DNA of 35,558 nucleotides. It comes from an uncultured Eubacteriales bacterium. Lineage in GTDB: Bacteria > Bacillota > Clostridia > Christensenellales > Aristaeellaceae. Positions 1 through 7,594 of the stretch are shown here, in pieces (position 1 is the first letter of the stretch; every line of letters begins with the position of its first letter). Below the pieces are notes generated by a model that made no database searches, had not been told where the DNA came from, and saw only the letters and a program-made list of their open reading frames with translations. The stretch spans positions 1 to 35,558 of the forward strand of contig USDD01000016.1 in assembly GCA_900553265.1 (NCBI GenBank). Direction: 5' to 3'. Position numbers and translations under genes: made by a program.

Positions 1-1
1 C

Positions 2-445
2 ATCACGAGCTGCGCAGAGACATTCTCTGCCCTCTTCCCGCGCGGCCCGGCCTATCGCGTCTGGGCGGCGCTGTTCGCGGTGATCTCGTTCCTGTTCGCA
101 AACCTCGGCCTCAGCAGCATCATCACGTTCTCCGTGCCCGTCCTGATGTTCCTCTATCCGCTCTCTATCACGCTGATCCTGCTGGCCCTCTGCGGCAAGC
201 TTTTCCATCACGACCGCGCGGTCTATAACTGGGTCATCGGCTGCACACTTGTCGCCTCGGTCTACGATCTGCTGCGCTCTCTGCCCGATACGCTTCGCGC
301 GGCCTGCCATCTGGACGGCCTGCTGGACGCTGTGGGCGGCGTTCTGCCGCTTGCCAAGGCGGGGCTTGGTTGGATCTGCCCGACCCTTCTCGGTCTCTTC
401 ATCGGCCTCATCGTCCATTTCGCGAAAAAGCCCCGCACAAATTGA
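2..445 (+). CDS. brnQ: Branched-chain amino acid carrier (BrnQ family), C-terminal part
   Basis: The reading frame is open from base 2, so the gene runs off the left edge and only the last 147 residues are present. The visible part begins with a segment rich in Thr, Ser, Cys and Glu (ITSCAETFS) followed by several hydrophobic helices separated by short loops. This matches the C-terminal end of LIVCS-family sodium-coupled leucine/isoleucine/valine carriers, integral inner-membrane proteins. The last helix ends in a short basic tail (FAKKPRTN). A good terminator follows six bases after the stop. Family assignment rests on the conserved SCAET-type loop and the helix pattern. The substrate cannot be settled from this fragment. 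Confidence 0.8.
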   Translation: MTSCAETFSALFPRGPAYRVWAALFAVISFLFANLGLSSIITFSVPVLMFLYPLSITLILLALCGKLFHHDRAVYNWVIGCTLVASVYDLLRSLPDTLRAACHLDGLLDAVGGVLPLAKAGLGWICPTLLGLFIGLIVHFAKKPRTN

Positions 446-450
446 ACCTG

Positions 451-487
451 AAAAACCGCATCCACCGTCGTGGATGCGGTTTTATTT
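451..487. terminator. Bidirectional intrinsic terminator between brnQ and the FAD dehydrogenase gene
   Basis: A ten-base inverted repeat (AACCGCATCC / GGATGCGGTT) around a short loop is flanked by A5 on the left and TTTTATTTATT on the right. It can stop transcription from both converging genes. The stop codon of the minus-strand gene lies inside the right T-rich flank. Confidence 0.85.
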
Positions 488-2072
488 ATTCTGTTCCGAT
501 CTCGGCGAGCAGCGCCTCCGCGCAGCGCAGCCCATCGACCGCCGCAGACGTGATGCCCCCGGCATAGCCCGCGCCCTCGCCGCAGGGATAGAGCCCCTGA
601 AGGGCGGAGCGGCAGCGCGCGTCGCGCTCAATGCGCACCGGGGAGGACGAGCGCGTCTCCACGCCCGTGAGTACCGCGTCGGGGGACGCGAAGCCGTGCA
701 GGCGGCGATCCAGCATGGGCAGCGCCTGACGCATGGAGTCGGTCACGAAGTCCGGCAGGCATTCGTCCAGACTCGTCCACTTCACGCCGGGGCGATAGCT
801 CGGGCGCACCGCGCCGCCATGGACGGACGGGCGACGGGCGAGGAAGTCGCCCACGGTCTGGGCGGGCGCGGAGTAGTCGCCGCCGCCCGCGGCGAAGGCC
901 GCCTGCTCCCATTTTCGCTGGAAGCGCACGCCGGCCAGCGGGTCGTCGCCGCCGAAGTCCTCGGGCGCGACGGAGATCAGCAGCGCCGAGTTGGCGTTTT
1001 CGCCGTCGCGGGCGAAATAGCTCATGCCGTTGACCGCCACGCCGCCCTCCTCGCTGGCCGCGGCCACCACCGTGCCGCCGGGGCACATGCAGAAGGTGTA
1101 GGCCGCGCGGCCGTTGGGCAGATGGACGCTCAGCTTGTAGTCCGCCGCGCCCAGCGCCGGATGATTGGCCGCCGCGCCGTACTGGGAGCGGTTGACCATC
1201 GTCTGGCGATGCTCGATGCGCGCGCCGATGGCGAAGGGCTTGCGCGACATGGGCACGTTCAGCCCGTGGAGCATTTCGAAGGTGTCCCGGGCGCTGTGAC
1301 CCACGGCGAGAATCACGTCGTTCGTGAGCAGCGTGCGCCGGCCCTCGGCGCTCTCCAGCACCGCGCCCGCGACGCGGCCGTCCTCGATTTCAAGGCCGGC
1401 CAGCTTTGTCTCAAAGCAGACCGTGCCGCCCAGCGCGAGGATCTCCCGGCGCAGATTGCGCACCACCTGACGCAGATGATCGGTGCCCACGTGGGGCTTG
1501 GCCATGAAGAGAATCTCCTCCGGCGCGCCCATGCGATGGAAGGTCTCCAGCACATGGCGGCAGCGGGGATCCTTGATGCCCGAATTGAGCTTGCCGTCGG
1601 AGAACGCGCCCGCGCCGCCCTCGCCGAACTGGACGTTGCTCTCCGGCTTCAGCGCGCCGCCGGCCCAGAAGGTCTCCACGTCCCGGGCGCGCTCGTCCAC
1701 GGGCTTGCCGCGCTCGACGACCACGGGCTTCAGTCCCGCCTGCGCCAGCCGCAGCGCGGCGAACAGCCCCGCCGGGCCCATGCCCACCACCAGCGGCGGA
1801 TGCGCCGGGCGGCGCGATCCGGGCGCGGGCAGCGGCTTTGGCGGAGCAATTTCCTCCGCGCCCCGGGGCAGGCGGCTCAGCGGCTTCGCGATCTCCACGT
1901 CCAGCGTCAGCGAAAAGTGAACGTCGCCCTTGTCGCGCGCGTCCACCGATTTGCGCGCCAGCCGAACCGAGGCGATCTGCTCGGGGCGCACCTTCAGCGC
2001 CCGCGCCGCCAGCTGCTCCAGCGGCTTTTGCATCTCGTCCAGCTCCGCGCGCACCTGTGAAAGGCGTATCAT
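486..2072 (-). CDS. FAD-dependent dehydrogenase, COG2509 family
   Basis: This 528-residue protein is the last gene of the minus-strand operon that starts with helD. An N-terminal domain of about 90 residues precedes a Rossmann FAD-binding motif (VVGMGPAG, residues 95-102) with the expected acidic end of strand 2 (VVVERG, 117-122). A conserved stretch follows (FGEGGAGAFSDGKL, 149-162), and a second flavin-contact segment (CGEGAGYAGGI) lies near the C-terminus. These are hallmarks of the COG2509 'uncharacterised FAD-dependent dehydrogenase' family, usually about 460-530 residues. No substrate is firmly known for the family. The start is supported by GGAGGAAGC just before the ATG. The gap to the upstream gene is only 13 bases, so the two are very likely co-transcribed. 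It is probably cytoplasmic, as no signal peptide or membrane helix is visible. Confidence 0.88.
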   Translation of the reverse strand: MIRLSQVRAELDEMQKPLEQLAARALKVRPEQIASVRLARKSVDARDKGDVHFSLTLDVEIAKPLSRLPRGAEEIAPPKPLPAPGSRRPAHPPLVVGMGPAGLFAALRLAQAGLKPVVVERGKPVDERARDVETFWAGGALKPESNVQFGEGGAGAFSDGKLNSGIKDPRCRHVLETFHRMGAPEEILFMAKPHVGTDHLRQVVRNLRREILALGGTVCFETKLAGLEIEDGRVAGAVLESAEGRRTLLTNDVILAVGHSARDTFEMLHGLNVPMSRKPFAIGARIEHRQTMVNRSQYGAAANHPALGAADYKLSVHLPNGRAAYTFCMCPGGTVVAAASEEGGVAVNGMSYFARDGENANSALLISVAPEDFGGDDPLAGVRFQRKWEQAAFAAGGGDYSAPAQTVGDFLARRPSVHGGAVRPSYRPGVKWTSLDECLPDFVTDSMRQALPMLDRRLHGFASPDAVLTGVETRSSSPVRIERDARCRSALQGLYPCGEGAGYAGGITSAAVDGLRCAEALLAEIGTE

Positions 2073-2085
2073 GCTTCCTCCGTTC

Positions 2086-2334
2086 TCAGCCCGGAAGGCC
2101 CCGGGTCTGGCGCGATATGTCCTCGATGACGACGTCGTAGATTTCTCCCAGCGACGCGCAGTACTCCAGCAGCTTCCACGGCGCGTCGGTGTGGAAGTGA
2201 ATCTTCATCAGCTCCGCGTCGCCGGCGGCCAGCAGACTGTCGCCCTCGAATTTTTCGGCGATGGACAGACGCAGCGCGTCCTTGTCCAGCCTGCAGCCGT
2301 CGATGAGCAGCTGCGTGTCATATCGATGGGTCAT
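2086..2334 (-). CDS. Stand-alone FakA/YloV-like C-terminal domain protein
   Basis: This is an 82-residue protein. Its body (EGDSLLAAGD...MKIHFHTDAP...LEYCASLGEI) resembles the C-terminal domain of FakA/YloV-type fatty-acid kinases, which typically contains a 'GDSLVVVGDD..KVHVHTD.PG.VLE...GE' pattern. The kinase (DAK2) domain is absent. Similar short proteins are annotated as 'kinase to dihydroxyacetone kinase'. I chose the ATG at 2332-2334 because GGGAGGAAGAG precedes it and because it overlaps the stop codon of the upstream flavoprotein gene (ATGA). This suggests translational coupling. The frame stays open upstream to 2397, but no better start is visible there. The function is unknown. It may bind an acyl phosphate or a partner kinase, which is inference. 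Confidence 0.75.
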   Translation of the reverse strand: MTHRYDTQLLIDGCRLDKDALRLSIAEKFEGDSLLAAGDAELMKIHFHTDAPWKLLEYCASLGEIYDVVIEDISRQTRGLPG

Positions 2335-3752
2335 TGCTCTTCCTCCCATTGCCTTTGGATGTGTCTGGCGGCGATCAGCGCCGACGACCACGCCCATTGC
2401 AGGTTGAAGCCGCCGCAGTCGCCGTCCACGTCCATCAGCTCGCCCGCGCCGTACAGCCCGGGCACGCGGCGGGACTGCATCGTCTCCGGGTCGAAGCCGT
2501 CCATGGACACGCCGCCGGCGGTGACCTGCGCCTGCTCGAAGCCCTGCGTGCCGGTTACGGGCAGCGTCCAGTCGGTCAGCGCCGCCGCCAGCGTGCGAAG
2601 CTCCCTTGGAGAGAGCGACCGGGCCTCGCGGCTCAGCGGCTCGATTCCCGCGGCCTTGACCAGCGTCTGGCCGATGCGCTTGGGCACGACGCCGCTTAGA
2701 AAATCCTCCATCATTCGAAGGGGAAGCCGCCGCGCGCGCTCGGACAGACGCGCGTCAACGTCCTCCCAGTCGGGCGCGAAATTGAGGTGCAGCGCGCACC
2801 TTTCCCCCGCGCGCAGCGCCGTCTGGCAGGCGCGGGCCAGCTGCATGGCCGCGATGCCCGACACGCCGCCGTCGGCGAAGAGCGCCTCGCCGCGTTCGGC
2901 GCGCAGCGTCCGGCTTCCACTCGTCAGCGTCAGCAGGCATTCCGCGCGCTGGCCCTTCAGTGGGCGCACCGGCTCCGGCGGGGTCTTCAGCGCCGCGATG
3001 GCCGGAAATTTCGGCGTGGAGGAATGTCCCAGCATCTCCATCAGCTTATATCCGTCGCCGCAGGCTCCCAGCTTGGGCGCGGACAGCCCGCCGGTGCAGA
3101 TCAGCACCCGCCGCGCGCGGAGCGTCTGGCCGTCGGAGGTGCGGACGAGGAAGGAGGAAGCGAGCGCAGAAAGCGAAGCGCCTTTGCCATGAACGCTGTC
3201 CGCGCGGTGAGATTGCGCCGCGTCGGCGCGGAAGGACGGGTAAGGCTCGGCAGAGCGGCCGGAGGCTTTCTGCCCGCGGCTTTGCGCGTCGGAGCGCGCG
3301 GATCGGGCTCGGGAATTTCCCTCCGCGCGAATTTCCTCCGCCGCGCAGTCGGTGCGAATTTCCTCCGCCGCGCAGTCGGTGCGGATTTCGCAGCCGCGCT
3401 CGGCGGCGGAGAGGCGCAGTGCGTCCAGCACCGACGCGGCCTGATTGCTCAGGGGATAGACGCGGCCCTCCTCGTCGGGCGCGGCGGGCAGACCCAGCTC
3501 GTCGAAGAAGGCCAGCACGTCCTCCGGCGGGCAGAGTCGAAGCGCCGTCGCCGCCGCATTGCGCGCGCCGAAGTAATCCGACGGCTTCGCGCCGAGGCGG
3601 GTCAGATTGCAGCGGCCGTTGCCCGTGGCCAGCAGCTTTCGGCCTACGCGGCTCTGCTTTTCCAGCAGTACCACGCGGCGGCCCGGCCGCGCCGCCGCGC
3701 ACGCTGCCGCCAGCCCCGCCGCGCCGCCGCCGATGATAATCAGATCCAGCAT
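2331..3752 (-). CDS. BaiN/HI0933-like NAD(P)/FAD-dependent oxidoreductase with an internal insertion
   Basis: The 473-residue protein begins with the dinucleotide-binding motif IIIGGGAAGLAA (residues 5-16) and continues with GRKLLATGNGRCNLTR (38-52), diagnostic of the HI0933/BaiN (RdsA) flavoprotein family. The C-terminal part (VTAGGVSMDGFD, GLYGAGELMDVDGDCGGFN) completes the second half of the FAD site. Family members usually have about 400-420 residues. The excess is explained by a nine-residue tandem duplication (EIRTDCAAE, about 122-139) and a Ser/Arg/Ala-rich insertion at about 146-200. Both lie just before the strand that normally follows directly (FLVRTSDGQ...ICTGG). The start has a strong AGGAGGT. 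Only two bases separate it from the helD stop codon, and its own stop overlaps the next start. Some relatives act in bile-acid or redox reactions, but the substrate here is unknown. Confidence 0.88.
   Translation of the reverse strand: MLDLIIIGGGAAGLAAACAAARPGRRVVLLEKQSRVGRKLLATGNGRCNLTRLGAKPSDYFGARNAAATALRLCPPEDVLAFFDELGLPAAPDEEGRVYPLSNQAASVLDALRLSAAERGCEIRTDCAAEEIRTDCAAEEIRAEGNSRARSARSDAQSRGQKASGRSAEPYPSFRADAAQSHRADSVHGKGASLSALASSFLVRTSDGQTLRARRVLICTGGLSAPKLGACGDGYKLMEMLGHSSTPKFPAIAALKTPPEPVRPLKGQRAECLLTLTSGSRTLRAERGEALFADGGVSGIAAMQLARACQTALRAGERCALHLNFAPDWEDVDARLSERARRLPLRMMEDFLSGVVPKRIGQTLVKAAGIEPLSREARSLSPRELRTLAAALTDWTLPVTGTQGFEQAQVTAGGVSMDGFDPETMQSRRVPGLYGAGELMDVDGDCGGFNLQWAWSSALIAARHIQRQWEEEQ
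3327..3380. repeat. 27-bp perfect tandem duplication inside the BaiN-like gene
   Basis: Two identical 27-base units, 3327-3353 and 3354-3380, lie head to tail in frame and encode the duplicated EIRTDCAAE peptide. They border the low-complexity insertion at about 3153-3317. The identity of the two copies suggests a recent slippage or duplication event. Confidence 0.9.
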
Positions 3753-3754
3753 GG

Positions 3755-5911
3755 TCAGACCTCCTGAGGGAGATTTTCCTCCAGCCCCAGCTTCTCCATC
3801 AGCCCCTCCCCGCAGAGCAGGGCGGCTGCGTGGAGGGCGCGGGAGCAGGCGGTGTAGAGGCGGCGGCGCTCGCCGTCGTCCAGATCGCAGCCCGGCCAGA
3901 CGACGATGACCGCGTCGAATTCCATGCCCTTGGTCAGGTGATAGCAGGCGACGACGTTGTCGGTGCTCTCGTAGTTCAGGTCGTCCGCGCCGCCGTCGAG
4001 GCGGTAGACGTTTTCGAGTCTGGCCGAGAGAGAGTCGGCCTGAGACTGGCTGCGGGTGAGGATGGCGATGGAGGAATAGCCTGCGGCGCGGAAGCGCTCG
4101 AGGATTTTGCGCAGCAGCGGCTGGGAGTAATTGGCGACGATGGGCGCTTCTCCGTCGCGGCCGAAGGGCTCCAGCTTTTCGCCCCTGGGCAGAATCCGAT
4201 TGCACAGCTCGGCGATGGGCCGGGTGGAGCGGTAGCACCGGGAGAGCCTGAACAGCGGCGCGTCCGGCTCGCCGAGGCACGCGCCCCACTTTTCCGGATG
4301 GCAGTCGGCCATGCCCGGACGCGTGCGCTGCTGGGGATCGCCCAGCAGCGTGATCTTCGCCTTGGGATACAGCGCGCCCAGCAGCGCCAGCGCCGGCTCG
4401 GAGTAGTCCTGCGCCTCGTCCACCAGCAGATGGTAGATGCCCTTGTCCGGCGCGGCGAAGCCCAGACGAACCATCAGATACGCCTCGGCCTCCGCGTCCT
4501 CCAGCCAGGTGACGCCCGCTTTGCGGTTTTCGAAATAGGCCTCGCGCAGCGGCTTCGGCGCGCCCTTCATCACGCCCGCGAACAGCGTTTCGCCCTTTAC
4601 GTCCATCATATTGCGCAGCTGGGCGCGCACGGGCTGAAGCCGCTGGGCCACGGCCATTTTGCACACGAAGTCCAGCTCCCGGCCCGCGTACTTGCCCTCG
4701 AAGGAGATTTCATACTGATGGTAGAGATTATCCTCCCAGCTGGCCAGACGGGTTTCCAGCGTGGCCTGCATGCGCTGCACGCGCTGGGCGGGGGAGAGCA
4801 GGGCGAACTCCTGCTTGTACATTTTGCGCAGCTCCTCGCGGCGGATCAGCGGCTTGTGATCCAGCCACACGTCGGCGAAGTCCGGGCCGAGGGCGACGTA
4901 GCTGTCCACGAAGCGCTCCAGCCGATCCATGAACTTCTGCCCGCTCTTCCACGCCACCGACGCGCGGCGCAGCTCGGGATCCTCGTCCAGCAGCCGGTTC
5001 AGCTGGCGCACGGGCGTTTCCACCCTGCGGCCGAGGATCTCCTCCAGCAGCTCGTGCAGCGTGCGGGAGCGGATGTTCTCCTCGCCCAGCTCGGGCAGCA
5101 CCGTGGAGACGTATTCCGAAAAGGCCGTGTTGGGCGAGAGAATCTGGATGCGGTTCGCGTCCAGCAGGTCGCGGCGGCGATACATCAGATAGGCCGCGCG
5201 GTGCATGGCCACGCTGGTCTTGCCCGAGCCCGCGCCGCCCGAGACGGAGACCACCCGGCCGCCCTCGCAGCGGATGGCCGCGTTCTGCTCGGCCTGAATG
5301 GTGGAGACGATCTGGCGCATGTGGCGCGAGGTCGCGCCGCAGAGAATGTCCAGCAGCGCCGAATCGTCGATGCTCAGACCGGTGTCCACATAATAGCGCA
5401 GGCGGCCGTTCTCCATGCGGTACTGGCGCTTGAGCGTCAGCTCGCCGGAGATTTCGCCCGAGGGACTCAGATAGGACGCGCGGCCGGGCAGCGCGTCGTA
5501 ATACAGGCTGCACACCGGCGCGCGCCAGTCGTGCACCGCGATGCCGCCGTGCTCGTCGGGAAGGCTGTACAGGCCGATGACGATCTTCTCTGCGCCGTCC
5601 TCGTCGTCGGCGGCGAAGTCCACCCGGCCGAAGAATGGATTGGACAGCATCTTCTCCGCCCGGCGGGCGAGATTTTCCACAAATTCCCGGCGCGCCGCGA
5701 AGCGATCCACCTCGGTGGCCAGCTGCTGCATTTCCTCGGGGGAGATCTGGGTGGGCCGCACGCGCAGCTCCTCCCACGCGTCGGCGGTAATCATGCGGAT
5801 GGACTCCAGATGTCCCGCCGAAATCTCCTGCGACTGCTCGATGAGCGCCAGCAGCAGCTGCTGGACGTGCGCAGCGTATTCCTGTTCGGCCCTGAGTTCC
5901 CTTGCATCCAT
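3755..5911 (-). CDS. helD: HelD-type RNA polymerase-recycling helicase (UvrD/Rep superfamily 1)
   Basis: A 718-residue superfamily 1 ATPase. The N-terminal part is the HelD-specific region, including a coiled-coil-like start and the segment DWRAPVCSLYYD (128-139), found in HelD and its relatives rather than in UvrD. Helicase motifs follow in order: Walker A GGAGSGKT (225-232), DEAQD (498-502), GDPQQRT (524-530), a CYRST motif IV (559-563), KGMEFDAVIV (661-670) and YTACSRA (686-692). HelD removes RNA polymerase from stalled or post-termination complexes by ATP hydrolysis, in the cytoplasm. The ATG is preceded by GGGAGGGG and by an extended -10 promoter. It heads the operon with the two flavoproteins and the FakA-like domain, an association whose meaning is unknown. 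Confidence 0.9.
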   Translation of the reverse strand: MDARELRAEQEYAAHVQQLLLALIEQSQEISAGHLESIRMITADAWEELRVRPTQISPEEMQQLATEVDRFAARREFVENLARRAEKMLSNPFFGRVDFAADDEDGAEKIVIGLYSLPDEHGGIAVHDWRAPVCSLYYDALPGRASYLSPSGEISGELTLKRQYRMENGRLRYYVDTGLSIDDSALLDILCGATSRHMRQIVSTIQAEQNAAIRCEGGRVVSVSGGAGSGKTSVAMHRAAYLMYRRRDLLDANRIQILSPNTAFSEYVSTVLPELGEENIRSRTLHELLEEILGRRVETPVRQLNRLLDEDPELRRASVAWKSGQKFMDRLERFVDSYVALGPDFADVWLDHKPLIRREELRKMYKQEFALLSPAQRVQRMQATLETRLASWEDNLYHQYEISFEGKYAGRELDFVCKMAVAQRLQPVRAQLRNMMDVKGETLFAGVMKGAPKPLREAYFENRKAGVTWLEDAEAEAYLMVRLGFAAPDKGIYHLLVDEAQDYSEPALALLGALYPKAKITLLGDPQQRTRPGMADCHPEKWGACLGEPDAPLFRLSRCYRSTRPIAELCNRILPRGEKLEPFGRDGEAPIVANYSQPLLRKILERFRAAGYSSIAILTRSQSQADSLSARLENVYRLDGGADDLNYESTDNVVACYHLTKGMEFDAVIVVWPGCDLDDGERRRLYTACSRALHAAALLCGEGLMEKLGLEENLPQEV

Positions 5912-5944
5912 GATTTTCCCCTCCCGAAGCGATTGATTCTATTG

Positions 5945-5953
5945 ATTATACCA
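5945..5953 (-). promoter_or_regulatory. Extended -10 promoter of the helD operon
   Basis: Read on the minus strand, TGGTATAAT sits about 35 bases before the helD start. TG plus a perfect -10 is the extended -10 form, and no good -35 is found at 17 bases. A near copy (ATCATGGTACAAT) occurs about 70 bases further upstream on the same strand (around 6016-6030), possibly a second promoter. Confidence 0.6.
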
Positions 5954-6065
5954 TGATTGTCAACGAACCGCCTCCGGCGCTCCGTCGACCCGGCCAAGCC
6001 TGCGGCTTGCCTAATCATTGTACCATGATTTCTCGAAAAAGAAAATCCCGGGCGGAGGAAGCACG

Positions 6066-6106
6066 AAAAAAAATCCGCGCCGGTTAGAGAACGGCGTGGA
6101 ATTTTT
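6066..6106 (-). terminator. Intrinsic terminator downstream of dacF
   Basis: On the minus strand, a stem of about ten base pairs (TCCACGCCG / CGGCGCGGA) around TTCTCTAAC is followed by eight T residues. It lies 40 bases past the dacF stop codon and separates dacF from the helD promoter. Confidence 0.88.
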
Positions 6107-6145
6107 ATATAGGAAGAAAGTGGGAGAAAGCCGATGCCGGGTATT

Positions 6146-7375
6146 TCAGAAATCCATGGCCCAGTTCTGCCAGAAGCGCTGAAGGGCGGGTCGGATTCCC
6201 CTTCCGGCGACGGCATCCATGGTCACCACGGGGATGGAGGCCACGGTTTTGCCGTCCACGATCACGTCCACCGTGCCGGCGGGATCGCCCGCGTCCACCG
6301 GCGCGGCGAGGGACTCAGGCAGGTTGGGACTGAGCTGAACGCTCTGCTCGTCGCCCTTGGCCACCAGCAGCGTCAGCTCGCCGTCCAGCGCCAGCGAAAC
6401 GCCGCTCTGCTCGCCGCCCGTCACGGGCATCTGGCCGCGAATTCTCGCGCCGCGCTGGGCCACGGGATAGAGCCGGTAGTTGGCGAAGCCGTAGTCCAGC
6501 ATCTCCGCCGCCGCGTCGAAGCGCTCGGAGCCGCTGGGCGCGCCCAGCACCACGGCGATCAGGCGCATGCCGCCGCGTTTGGCCGTGGCGGAGACGCAGT
6601 AGCCCGCCTCGCTGGTGGAGCCGGTCTTGCCGCCGTCGCAGCCGTCGTAGAGCCGGATGAGCTTGTTGGTGTTGGTCAGCTGGGTCACGCGGCCGTCGCC
6701 GTGATCCACCTCGTCGAGCCAGATCCTGGAAAAATCGTAGTAATTCTCGTGGGAAAACACGGCGGCGGACAGGCGCGCCACGTCCCGGGCGGTGGTGCGC
6801 TGGCCCTCGGCGGGCAGGCCGGTGCAGTTGACGTAGTGGGTGTGCTCCATGCCCAGCTGCTCGGCTCGGGCGTTCATCCGCGCGGCGCAGAGCTGCTCCG
6901 AGCCGTAGAGCGCCTCGGCCAGCGCCACCGCCGCGTCGTTGGCGCTGCCGACGACGGCGCTCTTGAGCAGCACGGCCACGGTCTGGCTCTCGCCCGCGTC
7001 CAGCAGCACCTGCGAGCCGCCCATGCCCGCCGCCTCGGCGGAGATGGTCACCCGGTCGGTCAGCGAGATGCGCCCGTCGTCCACGGCCTCGAGGGTCAGA
7101 AGAATGGTCATCAGCTTCGTGACCGAGGCCACGGCCCGGGGCGCGTCGGCGTTCAGCTCGAAGAGAATCTGGCCGCTCTGGGGCTCCAGAAGCAGTGCGG
7201 CGGCGCAGTTCAGCGTCATCGGCGGCGCGTCCAGCAGCGGCGCGCCGGACAGCGCGGGCGCGGGGCGCGGCGTGGTCGTCGGCTCCGGCGCGGACAGATC
7301 CAGCTCGGTCGCCGCCGCCGTCAGAGGCAGCGTCCACGCGAGCAGCAGGCACAGCAGAATCAGGCGAATGCGCAT
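6146..7375 (-). CDS. dacF: D-alanyl-D-alanine carboxypeptidase, PBP5/DacF type (S11)
   Basis: A 409-residue exported penicillin-binding protein that trims the terminal D-Ala from peptidoglycan pentapeptides. A signal peptide covers residues 1-21 (hydrophobic core, cleavage near LTAAA), followed by a Thr/Pro-rich linker. The three active-site motifs of the S11 family are present: SVTK with the nucleophile Ser84 and Lys87, SAN (144-146), and KTG (250-252). The C-terminal beta domain ends in an amphipathic stretch (IRPALQRFWQNWAMDF) that probably anchors the protein to the membrane, as in DacA/DacF. The length fits the family. The start is supported by GGAGG before the ATG. It is flanked by its own terminator and a GC hairpin, so it appears to be monocistronic. 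dacF is often sporulation-associated in Bacillus, but nothing here proves that role. Confidence 0.93.
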   Translation of the reverse strand: MRIRLILLCLLLAWTLPLTAAATELDLSAPEPTTTPRPAPALSGAPLLDAPPMTLNCAAALLLEPQSGQILFELNADAPRAVASVTKLMTILLTLEAVDDGRISLTDRVTISAEAAGMGGSQVLLDAGESQTVAVLLKSAVVGSANDAAVALAEALYGSEQLCAARMNARAEQLGMEHTHYVNCTGLPAEGQRTTARDVARLSAAVFSHENYYDFSRIWLDEVDHGDGRVTQLTNTNKLIRLYDGCDGGKTGSTSEAGYCVSATAKRGGMRLIAVVLGAPSGSERFDAAAEMLDYGFANYRLYPVAQRGARIRGQMPVTGGEQSGVSLALDGELTLLVAKGDEQSVQLSPNLPESLAAPVDAGDPAGTVDVIVDGKTVASIPVVTMDAVAGRGIRPALQRFWQNWAMDF

Positions 7376-7458
7376 GAGAATTCCTCCATTCCGGGAAGCG
7401 GCTCCCGGTTCATCATGTGCATGGAGGGGGACGGATAGAACGTGCCGTCGGGATTTGG

Positions 7459-7494
7459 CCCGCCGCAGGCAGAGAAAAGCCGGCCTGCGGCGGG
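7459..7494 (-). other. Perfect 12-bp GC hairpin between the fucosidase gene and dacF
   Basis: CCCGCCGCAGGC and GCCTGCGGCGGG pair perfectly across a 12-base loop, in the 219-base gap between two minus-strand genes. There is no U-tract, so it could be a weak or factor-dependent terminator or an mRNA-stabilising structure. A smaller hairpin (CCGGGA/TCCCGG) lies nearer to dacF at about 7392-7409. I see no convincing separate dacF promoter. Confidence 0.6.
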
Positions 7495-7594
7495 AGCGCC
7501 GGGCCGGCGTGGGGGAGAATGAGAAGGGGAGAGCGCGCGGCGGATTCGGTTTGAAATTCGCTCTTCTTGAAGAGCTTTTGCCGCGCGGAAGGGC

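Noticed and set aside
249..2060. 603-codon plus-strand frame opposite the COG2509 gene
   Set aside because: It is an antisense shadow caused by high GC: Arg/Ala/His-rich, with no domain, and the opposite strand has clear FAD motifs.
3830..5956. 708-codon plus-strand frame opposite helD
   Set aside because: It is a shadow of helD. All helicase motifs are on the minus strand.
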